Of a stretch of DNA of 64,000 nt, positions 22,847 through 32,692 are shown in pieces. The stretch comes from Uloborus plumipes. Taxonomy: Eukaryota; Arthropoda; Arachnida; Araneae; Uloboridae. The stretch is taken from positions 1 to 64,000 of the forward strand of contig JAXGGA010006592.1 of the NCBI GenBank assembly GCA_038373865.1. The letters are read 5' to 3'. The position numbers and the translations under genes were made by a program. The notes beneath the pieces were generated by a model that ran no database searches, had not been told where the DNA came from, and saw nothing but the letters and a program-made list of their open reading frames with translations. Position 1 is the first letter of the stretch, and the number at the start of each line of letters is the position of its first letter.

Positions 22847-23405
22847 GAGTGAACTCTCACTTATGCGCCGGCCCAAGGGACCAACAGAAAAAGGCGCATA
22901 AGTGAAAGAGACGTATAAGTGACGAAGCCTATTTAAAGGACTAAAACGGCACATAGGCTCTAATGAGAGAATGAATAAGAATGTTTCTATAGACAAGGGA
23001 CATATTACTATGGTTTGGCAATTACTGTTACGTAACTACAATGATAAAGAGAAAACAAAAATGGTAGCATACTTAATTACAAACTGTTCCCCTTAAAACG
23101 ATCCGTAGTTGGTAATTGTTCCTCTTCGAACTCTAGTTCATGCGGGAAAAATGCTTTCCGCGAGCAATAAAATCGAAAGATTAAAGAGGAAAGTGAAGAA
23201 AAATGCTTATTTTTTAAAGAAAATAAATATATTTTTTACATTTTACGAAAAATTCGGCGCATAAGTGAAATATTTATCTTTCGAGCGACGCATAAACGAA
23301 TTATAATATCATTTTTTTGATATGGAATGTGATGGGACCATCCAAAATCGTCGTATAAGTGAAAAAGGCGCATAAATGAGGCGGCGTATAAGTGAGAATT
23401 CACTG
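22847..23405 (+). mobile_element. CAGTGAACTCTCACTTATG MITE, copy 2
   Basis: Starts GAGTGAACTCTCACTTATG (first base changed) and ends GAGAATTCACTG, flanked by TA. It has the uninterrupted sequence ATTTTTTAAAGAAAATAAA that shows the target of the piggyBac insertion at 27457. Confidence 0.9.
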
Positions 23406-23694
23406 TATTTTTGACGTATTCAACTAAACTATGCATCTGAAATGAGCATCGTTCCACGTTATTTGATACGGCTCAAAATGATTTTTATTACTCTTCCCCT
23501 TATTGTTATCTTACCCCCTAACACCCCTATTTTGGTAATATCAGAGAAGACCTGACGCATGCGTAAATGGGCGGAAGGTTTTCCCAAAGAAGATCAGGCA
23601 GTATGAGAGGCTTTTAGCAAATGTTGTCAAAACATACAGTAAACATTCAATTGCTATTCATACAATGTAAAAAATAGATGTTGTTTTTACAGTG

Positions 23695-24545
23695 TAATAC
23701 AGCTAATTTTACAGTAATTTTAGTGATAAACTAAAATAGCTAATTTTACAGTAATTTTAGTGATAAACTAAAATAGCTAATTTTACAGTAATTTTAGTGA
23801 TAAGCTAAAATAGCTATTTTTACAGTAATTTTAGTGATAAACTAAAATAGCTAATTTTACAGTAATTTTAGTGATAAACTAAAATAGCTAATTTTAGTAA
23901 TTTTATGATAAACTAAACTAGCTAATATTACAGTAATTTTAGTGAAAAGCTAAAATAGCTAATTTTACAGTAAATTTAGCGATAAACTAAAATAGCTAAT
24001 TTTAGTAATAAACTAAAATAGCTAATATTACAGTAATTTTAGTGAAAATTTAAAATAGCTAATTTTACAGTAAATTTAGCGATAAACTAAAATAGCTAAT
24101 TTTAGTAATTTTATGATAAACTAAAATAGCTAATTTTACAGTAATTTTAGTGATAAACTAAAATAGCTAATATTACAGTAATTTTAGTGAAAAACTAAAA
24201 TAGCTAATTTTACAGTAAATTTAGCGATAAACTAAAATAGCTAATTTTAGTAATTTTAGTGATAAACTAAAATACCGTAAAGTCGGGTTACTTGGACCCA
24301 CAAGGAGGTTACTTGAGCCCACAGTAAAAGGATAAAATCTGGGTTTGGTACCAGCATTAGAGACTGCAGAGTGCTTCTACCTAGAGGAGAAACGAGGAAC
24401 TACGTGCAAGTCTTCAACTAATTAGTACCAAACCTAGTTTTTATCATTTTACTGTAATGGGCTCAAGTAATCCCTTAGGGTCCAAGTAACCCGACTTTAC
24501 GGTAGCTAATTTTACAGTAATTTTAGTGATAAACTAAAATAGCTA
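23695..24545 (+). repeat. 37-bp tandem array inside a MITE
   Basis: The unit reads roughly GCTAATTTTACAG then TAATTTTAGTGATAAACTA then AAATA, 37 bases, repeated about 16 times to 24272, then resumed after the inserted mariner MITE. Variants lacking part of the unit are interspersed. The repeats are contiguous with no spacers, so this is not a CRISPR array. Confidence 0.92.
24273..24504. mobile_element. Palindromic mariner-like MITE, 232 bp incl. TA
   Basis: TACCGTAAAGTCGGGTTACT at the left is mirrored by AGTAACCCGACTTTACGGTA at the right, though a few bases differ further in. TA flanks both sides and the array sequence on either side joins in register when it is removed. GGTTACTTG(G/A)(A/G)CCCAC is repeated inside each arm. 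Confidence 0.92.
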
Positions 24546-24692
24546 ATTTTACAGTAGTAAACTGAAAGATTGCTAGTTTACAGTAATAAACTGTAAAATT
24601 ACTGGTTTTACAGTTTATTACATTGCATTTTACAGTTTTAAACTGGAAACTCTGCTGCCAGTACTATACTGTTGTTTTTACAGTATAATTAC

Positions 24693-25412
24693 CAGGGCTG
24701 CGGAGTCGGAGGAAAAATGGTCGACTCCGACTCCGACTCCGGGATTTTAAAACTTTCGACTCCGACTCCGACTCCCGACTCCTGCTTTTTTTAACTATTT
24801 TTTTCCCAAATATGAAGAGGGAAAAACCCTAAACAAAGGTTGAAATATTAAGTCCATTTTAAAAAGTTTCATTTTTATTCATGGTCGTAGCCAGGACTCA
24901 CTTTAGGGGGGGGGATAGCAAGCTGGGGTATCCCAGTCGGAGGTCATGAGAGGTCATTGTGACCTCTCAAAAAGTTCAATTTTCTCAAGAACTCTCGCAG
25001 GTAATTTCACCACATTTATCTCAATTCTCGGAGGTCACTGTGACCTCCCAAAAAGTTCATTTTCTCCAGAGCAATAGACAAGTGCCGCTCTTGTCATTTG
25101 ACTCCGTACAAAACTAATCCTTTTCTTGTTAAATGGCCAGACTTTATTTTAACACATTGCATTTTTGCTGCAAAGACCCGTCATTTGAAGCCCTTTTTAA
25201 TGATCCTAGATGCTTAGGATTTGGATTTTGGACGCTGAAAATTTGTATCTGTTAGTTTCAAAGATATGTTTTCACCTCCATAAAATTTCATCCAAATCGG
25301 AGATGGTCGGAGTCGGAGTCGACATGTTTTTCACGACTCCGACTCCGACTCCTTTGGTCCAAAATCAGTCCGACTCCGACTCTTCGACTCCGACTCCGAC
25401 TCTGCAGACCTG
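24693..25412. mobile_element. hAT MITE with GACTCC motif
   Basis: Starts CAGGGCTGCGGAGTCGGAG and ends CGACTCTGCAGACCTG, with an exact 8-bp duplication ATAATTAC at 24685-24692 and 25413-25420. GGAGTC/GACTCC repeats crowd both ends (24705-24780 and 25300-25402). No transposase. The frame 25210-25413 is motif translation. Confidence 0.95.
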
Positions 25413-25868
25413 ATAATTACAGCCAATTTTATGGAGGTAAACTGTAGCATTGTTAATTTTACAGTAATTAACTGCAAAATTGCTAGTGTTACAGTTTACT
25501 ACTGTACTTTTACAGTTTTTAAACTGGAACCTCTGCTGCCACTATTATACTGTAAAAACAACAACTTATAGTCTACAGTGTTATCTTAACTACTAAATAA
25601 GGAAGCTAAATTTTGAAGACTTAGCTAGACATTCTGCACTCTTTAAGGCCCTAATAATAATAATAATTTAAAAACCCAGGATTGTGCTTCGAGTACAAGA
25701 TGGAAGTCAAGTTGTTTGTAACTAAGTCATGGGAGATGTTTTTAGCGGGGAGGATGTCAAAACATGCAGGAGACATTCTATTTTTATGCATTCAACCTAT
25801 CCTACTATAATTCGTTTTAAAACTTGATAGCGTACATGGAGGGAAGATGCCGTAGTTTTCAACTTTAT

Positions 25869-26350
25869 TACTTCCTTTTACGTAGTAAAGGAAGTATTGT
25901 GATCGCGAAAGAAAAAACACTCAAATTTGGTCTAAATTTTGATTTTGCAAACCCCCGAATGAATGATGAGTAGTTTTTTTTGACCTGTCAAGCACGTGCA
26001 TATGTACCTACCAACATATAACCAGCCGAAAAAATTTTGTCAACCACCCCCGAGTTACTTACGACGAGTTTTCTCGTGACGTCTGTATGTACGTTGGTAA
26101 AAAATTTGGCGACAAAAATGTGTTTTTGAATTTGGGTTCAATTTGGCGCTATTGGTGACATTTTGCGAAAAATCCATTGAATGATATTGAAATCAGCAAT
26201 ATTTAGAAAATTAATCATTGTAAAACAGTTTTTTTGCATTGTTTCGTGGCAAACTAGGAGTTAAATGTTTGAATTTTTATCTTGTTCAGTCCAAGCACTA
26301 TTTTAATATTTTTAAGGCATCTAATAAGGAATTTTCACGTAGAAGAAAGT
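25869..26350. mobile_element. MITE with ACTTCCTTTTACG termini
   Basis: Left ACTTCCTTTTACGTAG is immediately followed by its own inverse TAAAGGAAGT, and the right end reads TTCACGTAGAAGAAAGTAG. The right half matches 8398-8640. The superfamily is not assigned. Confidence 0.65.
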
Positions 26351-27093
26351 AGTGTGGGGTCCATACCAGATTTTTTCATATAAAACAGCGCATTGTTTTT
26401 ATTTTTAACAAACCAATTCATCCTCAAAATATGAACTTTTGTGATTGTTTTTCAAAGAGAAATTTATTTTTTTACCAATCTTTTACCTCTCTATATATTA
26501 ACCTCTATATATATATATATATATATATATATCAACGATGCGGACCTAACAAAGCGCAAAAACAGGTTTAATCTTTCATTTAGGATTATAAAAACCTCAA
26601 CACCCAACCAGAAACCGATTAATGACATCACTTAAACTCACTGTTGCCAACGCACCTAGGGAACTTTGAAATTAAATTCTGCCATTTGCTCTAAACAACT
26701 CAAGTCCTCCACTTAATCCAGTAATCTAAGTCTTATTAATTAAGACTCAATTCTCTTGTGCCCGCTGTCTCTTCTCATTCAAGACTCATTACGCCGACTT
26801 CGCGTGCAGGAGTAAAACTTGTATTCAAATTACGAAATTTTTGCGCTTGAACACAAATGGTTACTTATTGTTGAGGGGAAATGCCTCGAAGGTAAGTCCT
26901 AAGTTTTAAAGGAAGGCTTTAATTAAACAGAAATTTAAATATTCAAACTTTCCTCTGTCATTCATTTTCTTTATATATGCTTCTTTGTTGGGAATGAATT
27001 CTTTTGTCTGTGGAGGAATTGCATGCAGATGAAGATATTTTACAAATTTTAGGGAGTAGGATTGTATTTTTGAAGTAAGTTCCATGATAAATA
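26351..27093. other. No gene; AT dinucleotide microsatellite
   Basis: A TATA run lies at about 26508-26532. No coding or repeat assignment for the rest. Confidence 0.45.
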
Positions 27094-27456
27094 CAGTGAA
27101 CTCTCACTTATGCGCCGGCCCAAGGGACCAACAGAAAAAGGCGCATAAGTGAGAGAGACGTATAAGTGAACAAGCCTATTTAAAGGACTAAAACGCAACA
27201 CAGGTTCCAATGAGAGAAAGAATAAGAATGTTTCTATAGATAAGAGACATATTACTACGTTTTGACAATTACTGTGACGTAACTACAATGATAAGGAGAA
27301 AACAAAAATTGTAGCATACCTAGTTACAAACTTCTCTTTAAAACGATGCATAATAGATAATTGTCCCTCTCCGAACTCTAGTTCAGGCGGAAAAAATGCC
27401 TTCCCTAAGCAATAAAGACGAAAAGTTAGAGGAAAGTGAAGGAAAATCCTCATATT

Positions 27457-28027
27457 TTAACCCTCGTGGGTCCCTCCCATTTCAGTTACACTCAAGACCC
27501 TTGGGGTCATAAACGACCCCAATGCTTCCTTTAATTAATTCATTATAATTATTGAATGTTACATGCATTATTTAAGTTCACACACTTTTTAATGCTAAAA
27601 AAACAAAAAATAAAAAGATACAATTAAAGTAAAATTTAGTTTATGAATTAAAATTATAATTTTAGAGCAAAACTTACAATAACTGTAGATTTATTTACAT
27701 CTGTTACAGACCTAAAAAAAACATGATTTTTGCAAGTGAATTTCAAACACTTATGACATTTTTCAATGCATTTTCTGTCCAGTTCTCTTGGACAAAAGTT
27801 GCAACGTCCTCTTTTTTTGGCCTTCTGGGGAAGTGACCCCAAGGGTCTTATGTGCAAAAAATGCAATTCGGGAAAAATAAAACACAATAATAGCATTATT
27901 TTGAATAGCAAACTATAAGAATAAAAGCCACAAAATGCCATTAAAAACAAATGGTTGATTAACAAAATATATTAAACAGAAATTGCATTGGGGTCACATA
28001 TGACCCCAAGGAACCCACGAGGGTTAA
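27457..28027 (-). mobile_element. piggyBac derivative, family C (TTAACCCTCGTGGG)
   Basis: Ends TTAACCCTCGTGGGTCCC and GGAACCCACGAGGGTTAA. Second, inner inverted repeats CTTGGGGTCAT..ACCCC and GGGGTCACATATGACCCC lie near both ends. Flanked by TTAA with an empty site in the window. Carries the 3' part of a transposase gene. Confidence 0.94.
27654..27965 (-). pseudogene. C-terminal cysteine-rich domain of a piggyBac transposase
   Basis: The minus-strand frame holds GRCNFCPRELDRKCIEKCHK followed by a C-x4-C-x2-H end, overall C-x2-C-x7-C-x3-C-x2-C-x4-C-x2-H. This matches the zinc-binding C-terminal domain that piggyBac transposases use for terminal-repeat recognition. All metal ligands look present. 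The stretch before it is hydrophobic and does not resemble the catalytic domain; the DDD core was lost in the internal deletion that made this element. Start codon is not meaningful. Confidence 0.75.
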
Positions 28028-28217
28028 AGGAAATAAATTATATTTTTTTACATTTTAAGGAAAATTCGGCGCATAAGTGAAATATTTATCTTTAGAGCGA
28101 CGCATAAACGAATGATACTATCATTATTTTGCTATGGAATGTGCTGGGACCGTTTAAAATCGTCGTATAAGTAAAAAAGGCACATAAATGAGCCGGCGTA
28201 TAAGTGAGAGTTCACTA

Positions 28218-28995
28218 TAGTGTTTCCTATGAAAATTTGGATAGTAATCTGAATAAGAAGTTCTGTCAAAAGAGGCTAAACGAGCCTATTTTCCTGAAAC
28301 TGCAAATTTTGTCAAACATAACTTTTCAGCACTTAAAGTTGATTTCTAAAATCAAAATATACCTCTCTCATCTGATGAAATAGACACATAAAAATAAATA
28401 AACGAATAAATAAAGTTGTCGCACCTTTTAAACGATGAAGCTAATAGAGTTCTTCCGTAGAAAAATTCTTTAATTGTGTTGAAAAAAAGGATTAAAAATA
28501 CAAAGTACTTCAAAGCACATTTTATCAACAAAAAAAGGAAAGTATCATTCGTAAACGATATGTCTTGAATTTCTATTTTTAATCTACTCGGCCAATAATT
28601 AAAAATAAATGAATAAATAAATAAAAAATGTTCGCTTAAACGAATCATTTTTGTTAGACAAAAAATCGCCTGCCAAAATAATAGTAATAATTGGAATAAG
28701 ACAAATAAAATAATAAACAAAAAATCAATTAGAATAATGCTTTTTTTTCATACGCGAGCTTTGTATTGAGATATCTCTAGCGTGTAAACTTCTAGGTTTG
28801 TTCGATTTATATCAATAGCTTGTGTGATTATTCAAATTTAGTTTTTAGATAAAATTGACAAACAGAAAAAAAAAAGCAGTGTCAAAATTTGGTAATGGAA
28901 CTTAGTACCTTGCAAAGCACGCAGGATGCAAAACTTTTATTACAAAGCATTTCGAAATATTGTGTCTTGTATAATTCTCTAGAGTTAAGTATAAA
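28218..28995. other. No gene recognised
   Basis: AT-rich with AAATAAATAAAT-like runs. The 122-codon minus frame (28352-28720) is Phe/Ile/Leu-rich and mirrors low-complexity DNA. Confidence 0.5.
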
Positions 28996-29594
28996 GGGTC
29001 ATAGTTAGGGGACTAACGTAACATTCAGAGCTGATTTTGTAACTCTTTTTACTTGTAACTGAAAGGATAAAAAATATTTTTCAGTTATACTGGTGGATTT
29101 ACAATGTACATGGTATCTATGTATCATTATTGCTATTAGTTTAAAACAAAATTACTGACAGTAGATATTTTTTCAACCAAAACAGCAGCGTGACTAACGT
29201 AACATTTTTGCAACCCTGAAAATGAATGCTCATGTTGTGAGGCAAAACTTTCTCAAAGTTATGCAAGTGTTAAAAGTTGAATGATATATTTGAAAAATGT
29301 GTAAAGTTGGCTTTTAAAAACATAAAACACACTTAATTAATCTTATTTTTTTTTTTTAGTCTTAAGTGTGACTTTTACTCAAGATGGAGTGTGACTAACG
29401 TAACCATCGAATAACAAGCAGTACACTACAAACTATTTATTATGGCTGATCTCAGTGATAATTACAATACTTTCTCCTTTTTTTAAACTTCTTATGTGAT
29501 ATGATTTTTATTTATTTATTTATTGTTTGATACTTTTTTCACTTCGGTATTTTTTTTTTCTTCGGCTGAGGTTGACATTTCTATGGAATAACCA
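28996..29594 (+). mobile_element. GGGTCATTCC MITE, copy 3
   Basis: Left GGGTCATAGTTAGGG (rearranged), right TTTCTATGGAATAACC. The exact 4-bp repeat TAAA lies on both sides (28992-28995, 29595-29598). Three GACTAACGTAAC motifs inside. Shows the empty sites for the inserts of copy 2. Confidence 0.88.
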
Positions 29595-29909
29595 TAAAGT
29601 ATTTTTCTTTTTGTCTTTAAGGCAGCACTAAACAATAAAATATTTTTCTAAAAATTTACAGAGAGTCAAAACGCAGACAATAAATTTTTGACTGTGTGTT
29701 GTACTCTAGTTCCACACAAAATTCCTGAACTATTGTGGACATAAATTTTCTGTGTCATTTCTCCTGGGGAGGAGCACACCAAGCCACAAATTTTTAATGG
29801 GTAAATGGCCAGAGCAGTTCGTATACGTGTGTTATATGAACATACTAGGAGTGACAGTATGGCTTGAAAACGAAACATGGATTACTGCCCCTCCATCCTC
29901 ACCAGTGAT

Positions 29910-30500
29910 GGGTCATTCCATAGAAATGTCAACCTCAGCCAAAGAAGAAAAAAAATACCGAAGTGAAAAAAGTATCAAAAATAAATAAATAAATAAAAAT
30001 CATACAACATAAAAAGTTTAAAAAATTGAAAAAGTATTGTAATTATCACAGAGATTAGCCATAATAAATACTTTATAATGTGTTTACTTCTTGTTATTCG
30101 ATGGTTACGTTAGTCACACTCCATCTTGAGTATTAAATTGGTAAAAAAATTAAGATTTAATAAATGTGTTTTATGCATTTAAAAGCCAACTTTACGCATT
30201 TTTCAAATTTTTCATTCAATTTTTAACACTAGCTTAACTTTGACAAATTTTTGCCTCACAACATGAGCATTCATTTTCAGGGTTGCAAAAATGTTACGTT
30301 AGTCACGCTGCTATTTTGGTTGAAAAAATACCTACTGTAAGTAATTTTGTTTTAAATTCTTAGCAGAAATGATACATAGATACCATGTACATTGTAAATC
30401 CACCAGCATAACTAAAAAATATTTTTTATCCTTTAAGTTACAAGTAAAAACAGTTACAAAATCAGCTCTGAATGTTACGTTAGTCACTATGGGATGACCC
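29910..30500 (-). mobile_element. GGGTCATTCC MITE, copy 4
   Basis: Ends GGGTCATTCCATAG and CTATGGGATGACCC, flanked by TGAT on both sides (29906-29909, 30501-30504). It is the best evidence for a 4-bp target duplication in this family. Lies head-to-head with copy 3, 315 bp away. Confidence 0.92.
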
Positions 30501-30626
30501 TGATTTGCTCCTTGTTCACAAATATCTCAGATCGCGAAGAACCGTAATAAAGGGTCGAAAACTGAGGAAGAGCGAAACGTAGTAGTCACTTAAATTGTGT
30601 TTTAAGTTCATTTTAAATTTAATTGT

Positions 30627-31150
30627 TTAACCCATTTATGCCCAAGTATATTTTAACAATTTTTTTCAATTTTTATCTGCTTAAAACTCTTACATGGAGT
30701 GGTTTACATACATTTTAGGCGTAAAATGGTTCGCAGTTGCCATATTTATTAAGTTATTTAACGTCCTGTTTATGGGATATTTTGCGGATATCTGAACAAA
30801 AGAAGACCATATTTGACTTTACTTTTGCAAAGTAACATTACAGAATACATCTCTGATCAATTTTGAGCAAATCATTTAAAAATAGTTTAATTTTATGAAA
30901 AATAAGTTCGCAAAACAAAACTTACTTTCTGGGGCTACCCATGCTGGATCGTTGCTCGACTGATTTGTGTGAAAATAGCTGTTAATAAATAAACCCTGAT
31001 ATCCAACTAGTGAATCTGGCTGGTTTTCTCAAGAAGGACTATTTAACTTGTGAAAAACAGCTTTAGTAAAATGATATACCCATTACAGGTTTTTGTATGC
31101 AGTAACTAACAAGCGTCCCGTTTTCAGGCTACTGGGCATAAATGGGTTAA
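30627..31150 (+). mobile_element. piggyBac-like MITE, family D (TTAACCCATTTATGCCCA), copy 1
   Basis: Ends TTAACCCATTTATGCCCA and TGGGCATAAATGGGTTAA with TTAA at both edges. A second copy lies inverted at 42056-42583. No transposase remnant; the pair shares TTTTCTCAAGAAGGACTATT and similar interior. Confidence 0.9.
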
Positions 31151-31753
31151 ATATTAGAATAAGTAGGTATGCAGTATCGAAATGAATACCAAATATGTTG
31201 AAATATTATAAGAAAATATCAATACCATAACTTAAGAATTTGTTTTCAAATCTTTCGTATCATTAAAAAAGTAAAATATCTCAACTACATTGTGAAAAAA
31301 TAAGTCTTTACATCGTTACGTCCAATCATGGCTCAGCACATGCTGATACCTGATTGGACTAACTCATGTTCCTTTTCGTATTAACCCATTAATGCCTAGC
31401 GTCCTTTTTTAGGGACGATCTAAAAAGTGTATCTGAATTTTCCAAAAATGAACACCTCAACCAAATAATAGTGCTCAATTACTACTTTGGTATTGTTTCA
31501 ATTCATTATTAACAGATTGCAGTACATAACCATTGTAAAGTGCATTCTGTAGCCGTTTTATTATGATATTTATCAAAGAATTACATCGTTCACAATCTCA
31601 AGAACAAAAAGCTAAGTTTCTAAAATTATTTTCAGCTTCCCAGTTTATGTTCATTGCTGATTTAATTTCTTCTCATAAAATGTCTTTTTAAATATTATAT
31701 TGAACAAAAATTTTAGTAAAAAAAAATTATGCTCTGGTGTCTAGCCTCCTTTT

Positions 31754-32354
31754 TTAACCCCTTCGGCCCTGGCGTTCTATTATTAGAAGAAATCTTCATA
31801 ATGCTCGACAGTCTTCCTGTTTAAGAATTTTAACTTCAAAATCCAGTGGCTTACTCATAATACATGTAAGAATTCATATATGGTACCATTTATATAATGT
31901 ATATATATATGTAAATATATATATACATATATATATGTAAATATAATGCATGCTATAATGCATGTAAATATTACATGTATATTTACATGCATGTATATTT
32001 ACATGCATTATAGCAATGTAAATATTACATGTATATTTACATGCATGTATATTTACATGCATTATAGCATATATAACCACTCATTGATTTTTTTTGCATG
32101 TAAATATTACATGTATATTTACATGCATTATAGCAATGTAAATATTACATGTATATTTACATGCATGTATATTTACATGCATTATAGCATATATAACCAC
32201 TCATTGATTTTTTTTGCATGTAAATATTACATGTATATTTACATGCATTATAGCAATGTAAATATTACATGTATATTTACATGCATTATAGCATATATAA
32301 CCACTCATTGATTTTTTATCTACCCAATTAAAAATTCAGGGCCGAAGGGGTTAA
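31754..32354. mobile_element. piggyBac-like MITE, family F (TTAACCCCTTCGGCCCT)
   Basis: Ends TTAACCCCTTCGGCCCTGG and CAGGGCCGAAGGGGTTAA, TTAA on both sides, inserted in family E. Most of its body is the ACATGCATGTATATTTAC minisatellite. A second right end at 35898-35916 belongs to the duplicated block. Confidence 0.9.
31930..32320 (+). repeat. Minisatellite with 120-bp higher-order unit
   Basis: Short units ATGTAAATATTACATGTA and TTTACATGCATGTATATTTA recur, organised in a 120-bp higher-order period (TTTTTGCATG at 32091 and again at 32211) that includes GCATATATAACCACTCATTG. Arrays continue at 32437-32692 and, past the transposon, 35777-35871. Palindromic content is high. Long frames on both strands here are repeat translations. 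Confidence 0.93.
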
Positions 32355-32692
32355 TGACGATTTTTCTTTTTTTAATAAAAAAAATTATTTTTTTACATCA
32401 TATTTTTTAAATTATTTTTCCTGTCCATTAAATAATGCATGTAAATATTCATGTATATTTACATGCATGTATATTTACATGCATTATAGCAATGTAAATA
32501 TTACATGTATATTTACATGCATGTATATTTACATGCATTATAGCATATATAACCACTCATTGATTTTTTTTGCATGTAAATATTACATGTATATTTACAT
32601 GCATGTATATTTACATGCATTATAGCAATGTAAATATTACATGTATATTTACATGCATGTATATTTACATGCATTATAGCATATATAACCAC
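32355..32692 (+). repeat. Duplicated block: family E 3' part plus minisatellite
   Basis: 32355-32437 repeats what appears again at 35917-35997 (GACGATTTTTCTTTTTTT to CCTGTCCATTAAAT), followed by more minisatellite. The order F-array, E-tail, array, F-tail, E-tail shows a tandem duplication spanning the F/E junction. Confidence 0.82.

Larger units (their letters stand above)
23668..25575. mobile_element. CTGTAAAATTGC MITE, copy 7, expanded and invaded
   Basis: Left end near AATGTAAAAAATAGATGTTG, right end TAAAAACAACAACTTATAG. It has been enlarged by a 37-bp tandem array and by two insertions: a palindromic mariner MITE (24273-24504) and a GACTCC hAT MITE (24693-25412). Confidence 0.75.
20126..25830 (+). 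repeat. Local segmental duplications (about four copies of one block)
   Basis: A block containing TATTAGCATTTCAAATCACTG, ATCTTAAACTTGGACAGCAA, GAGTAAACGA.TATAATATG and later AGCAAATGTTGTCAAAAC occurs at 20126-20287 (5' part), 20785-21095 (fullest), 22335-22735 plus 23600-23665, and 25590-25830 (3' part). Each block adjoins a CTGTAAAATTGC MITE, so the duplicated unit appears to include the MITE. Later insertions break up the copies. Confidence 0.75.
27094..28217 (+). mobile_element. CAGTGAACTCTCACTTATG MITE, copy 3, with piggyBac insert
   Basis: TA-flanked, ends CAGTGAACTCTCACTTATG and GAGAGTTCACTA. The 571-bp insertion 27457-28027 sits at the TTAA of the sequence seen uninterrupted in copies 2 and 61462-62030. 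Confidence 0.92.

Noticed and set aside
23695..24545. Regular 37-bp repeats resembling a CRISPR array
   Set aside because: Units are contiguous with no unique spacers, are AT-rich, and clearly derive from the surrounding MITE in eukaryotic DNA.
31874..32311. Open frames on both strands rich in Tyr/Ile/Cys/His/Met
   Set aside because: They translate the ATGTAAATATTACATGTA minisatellite.
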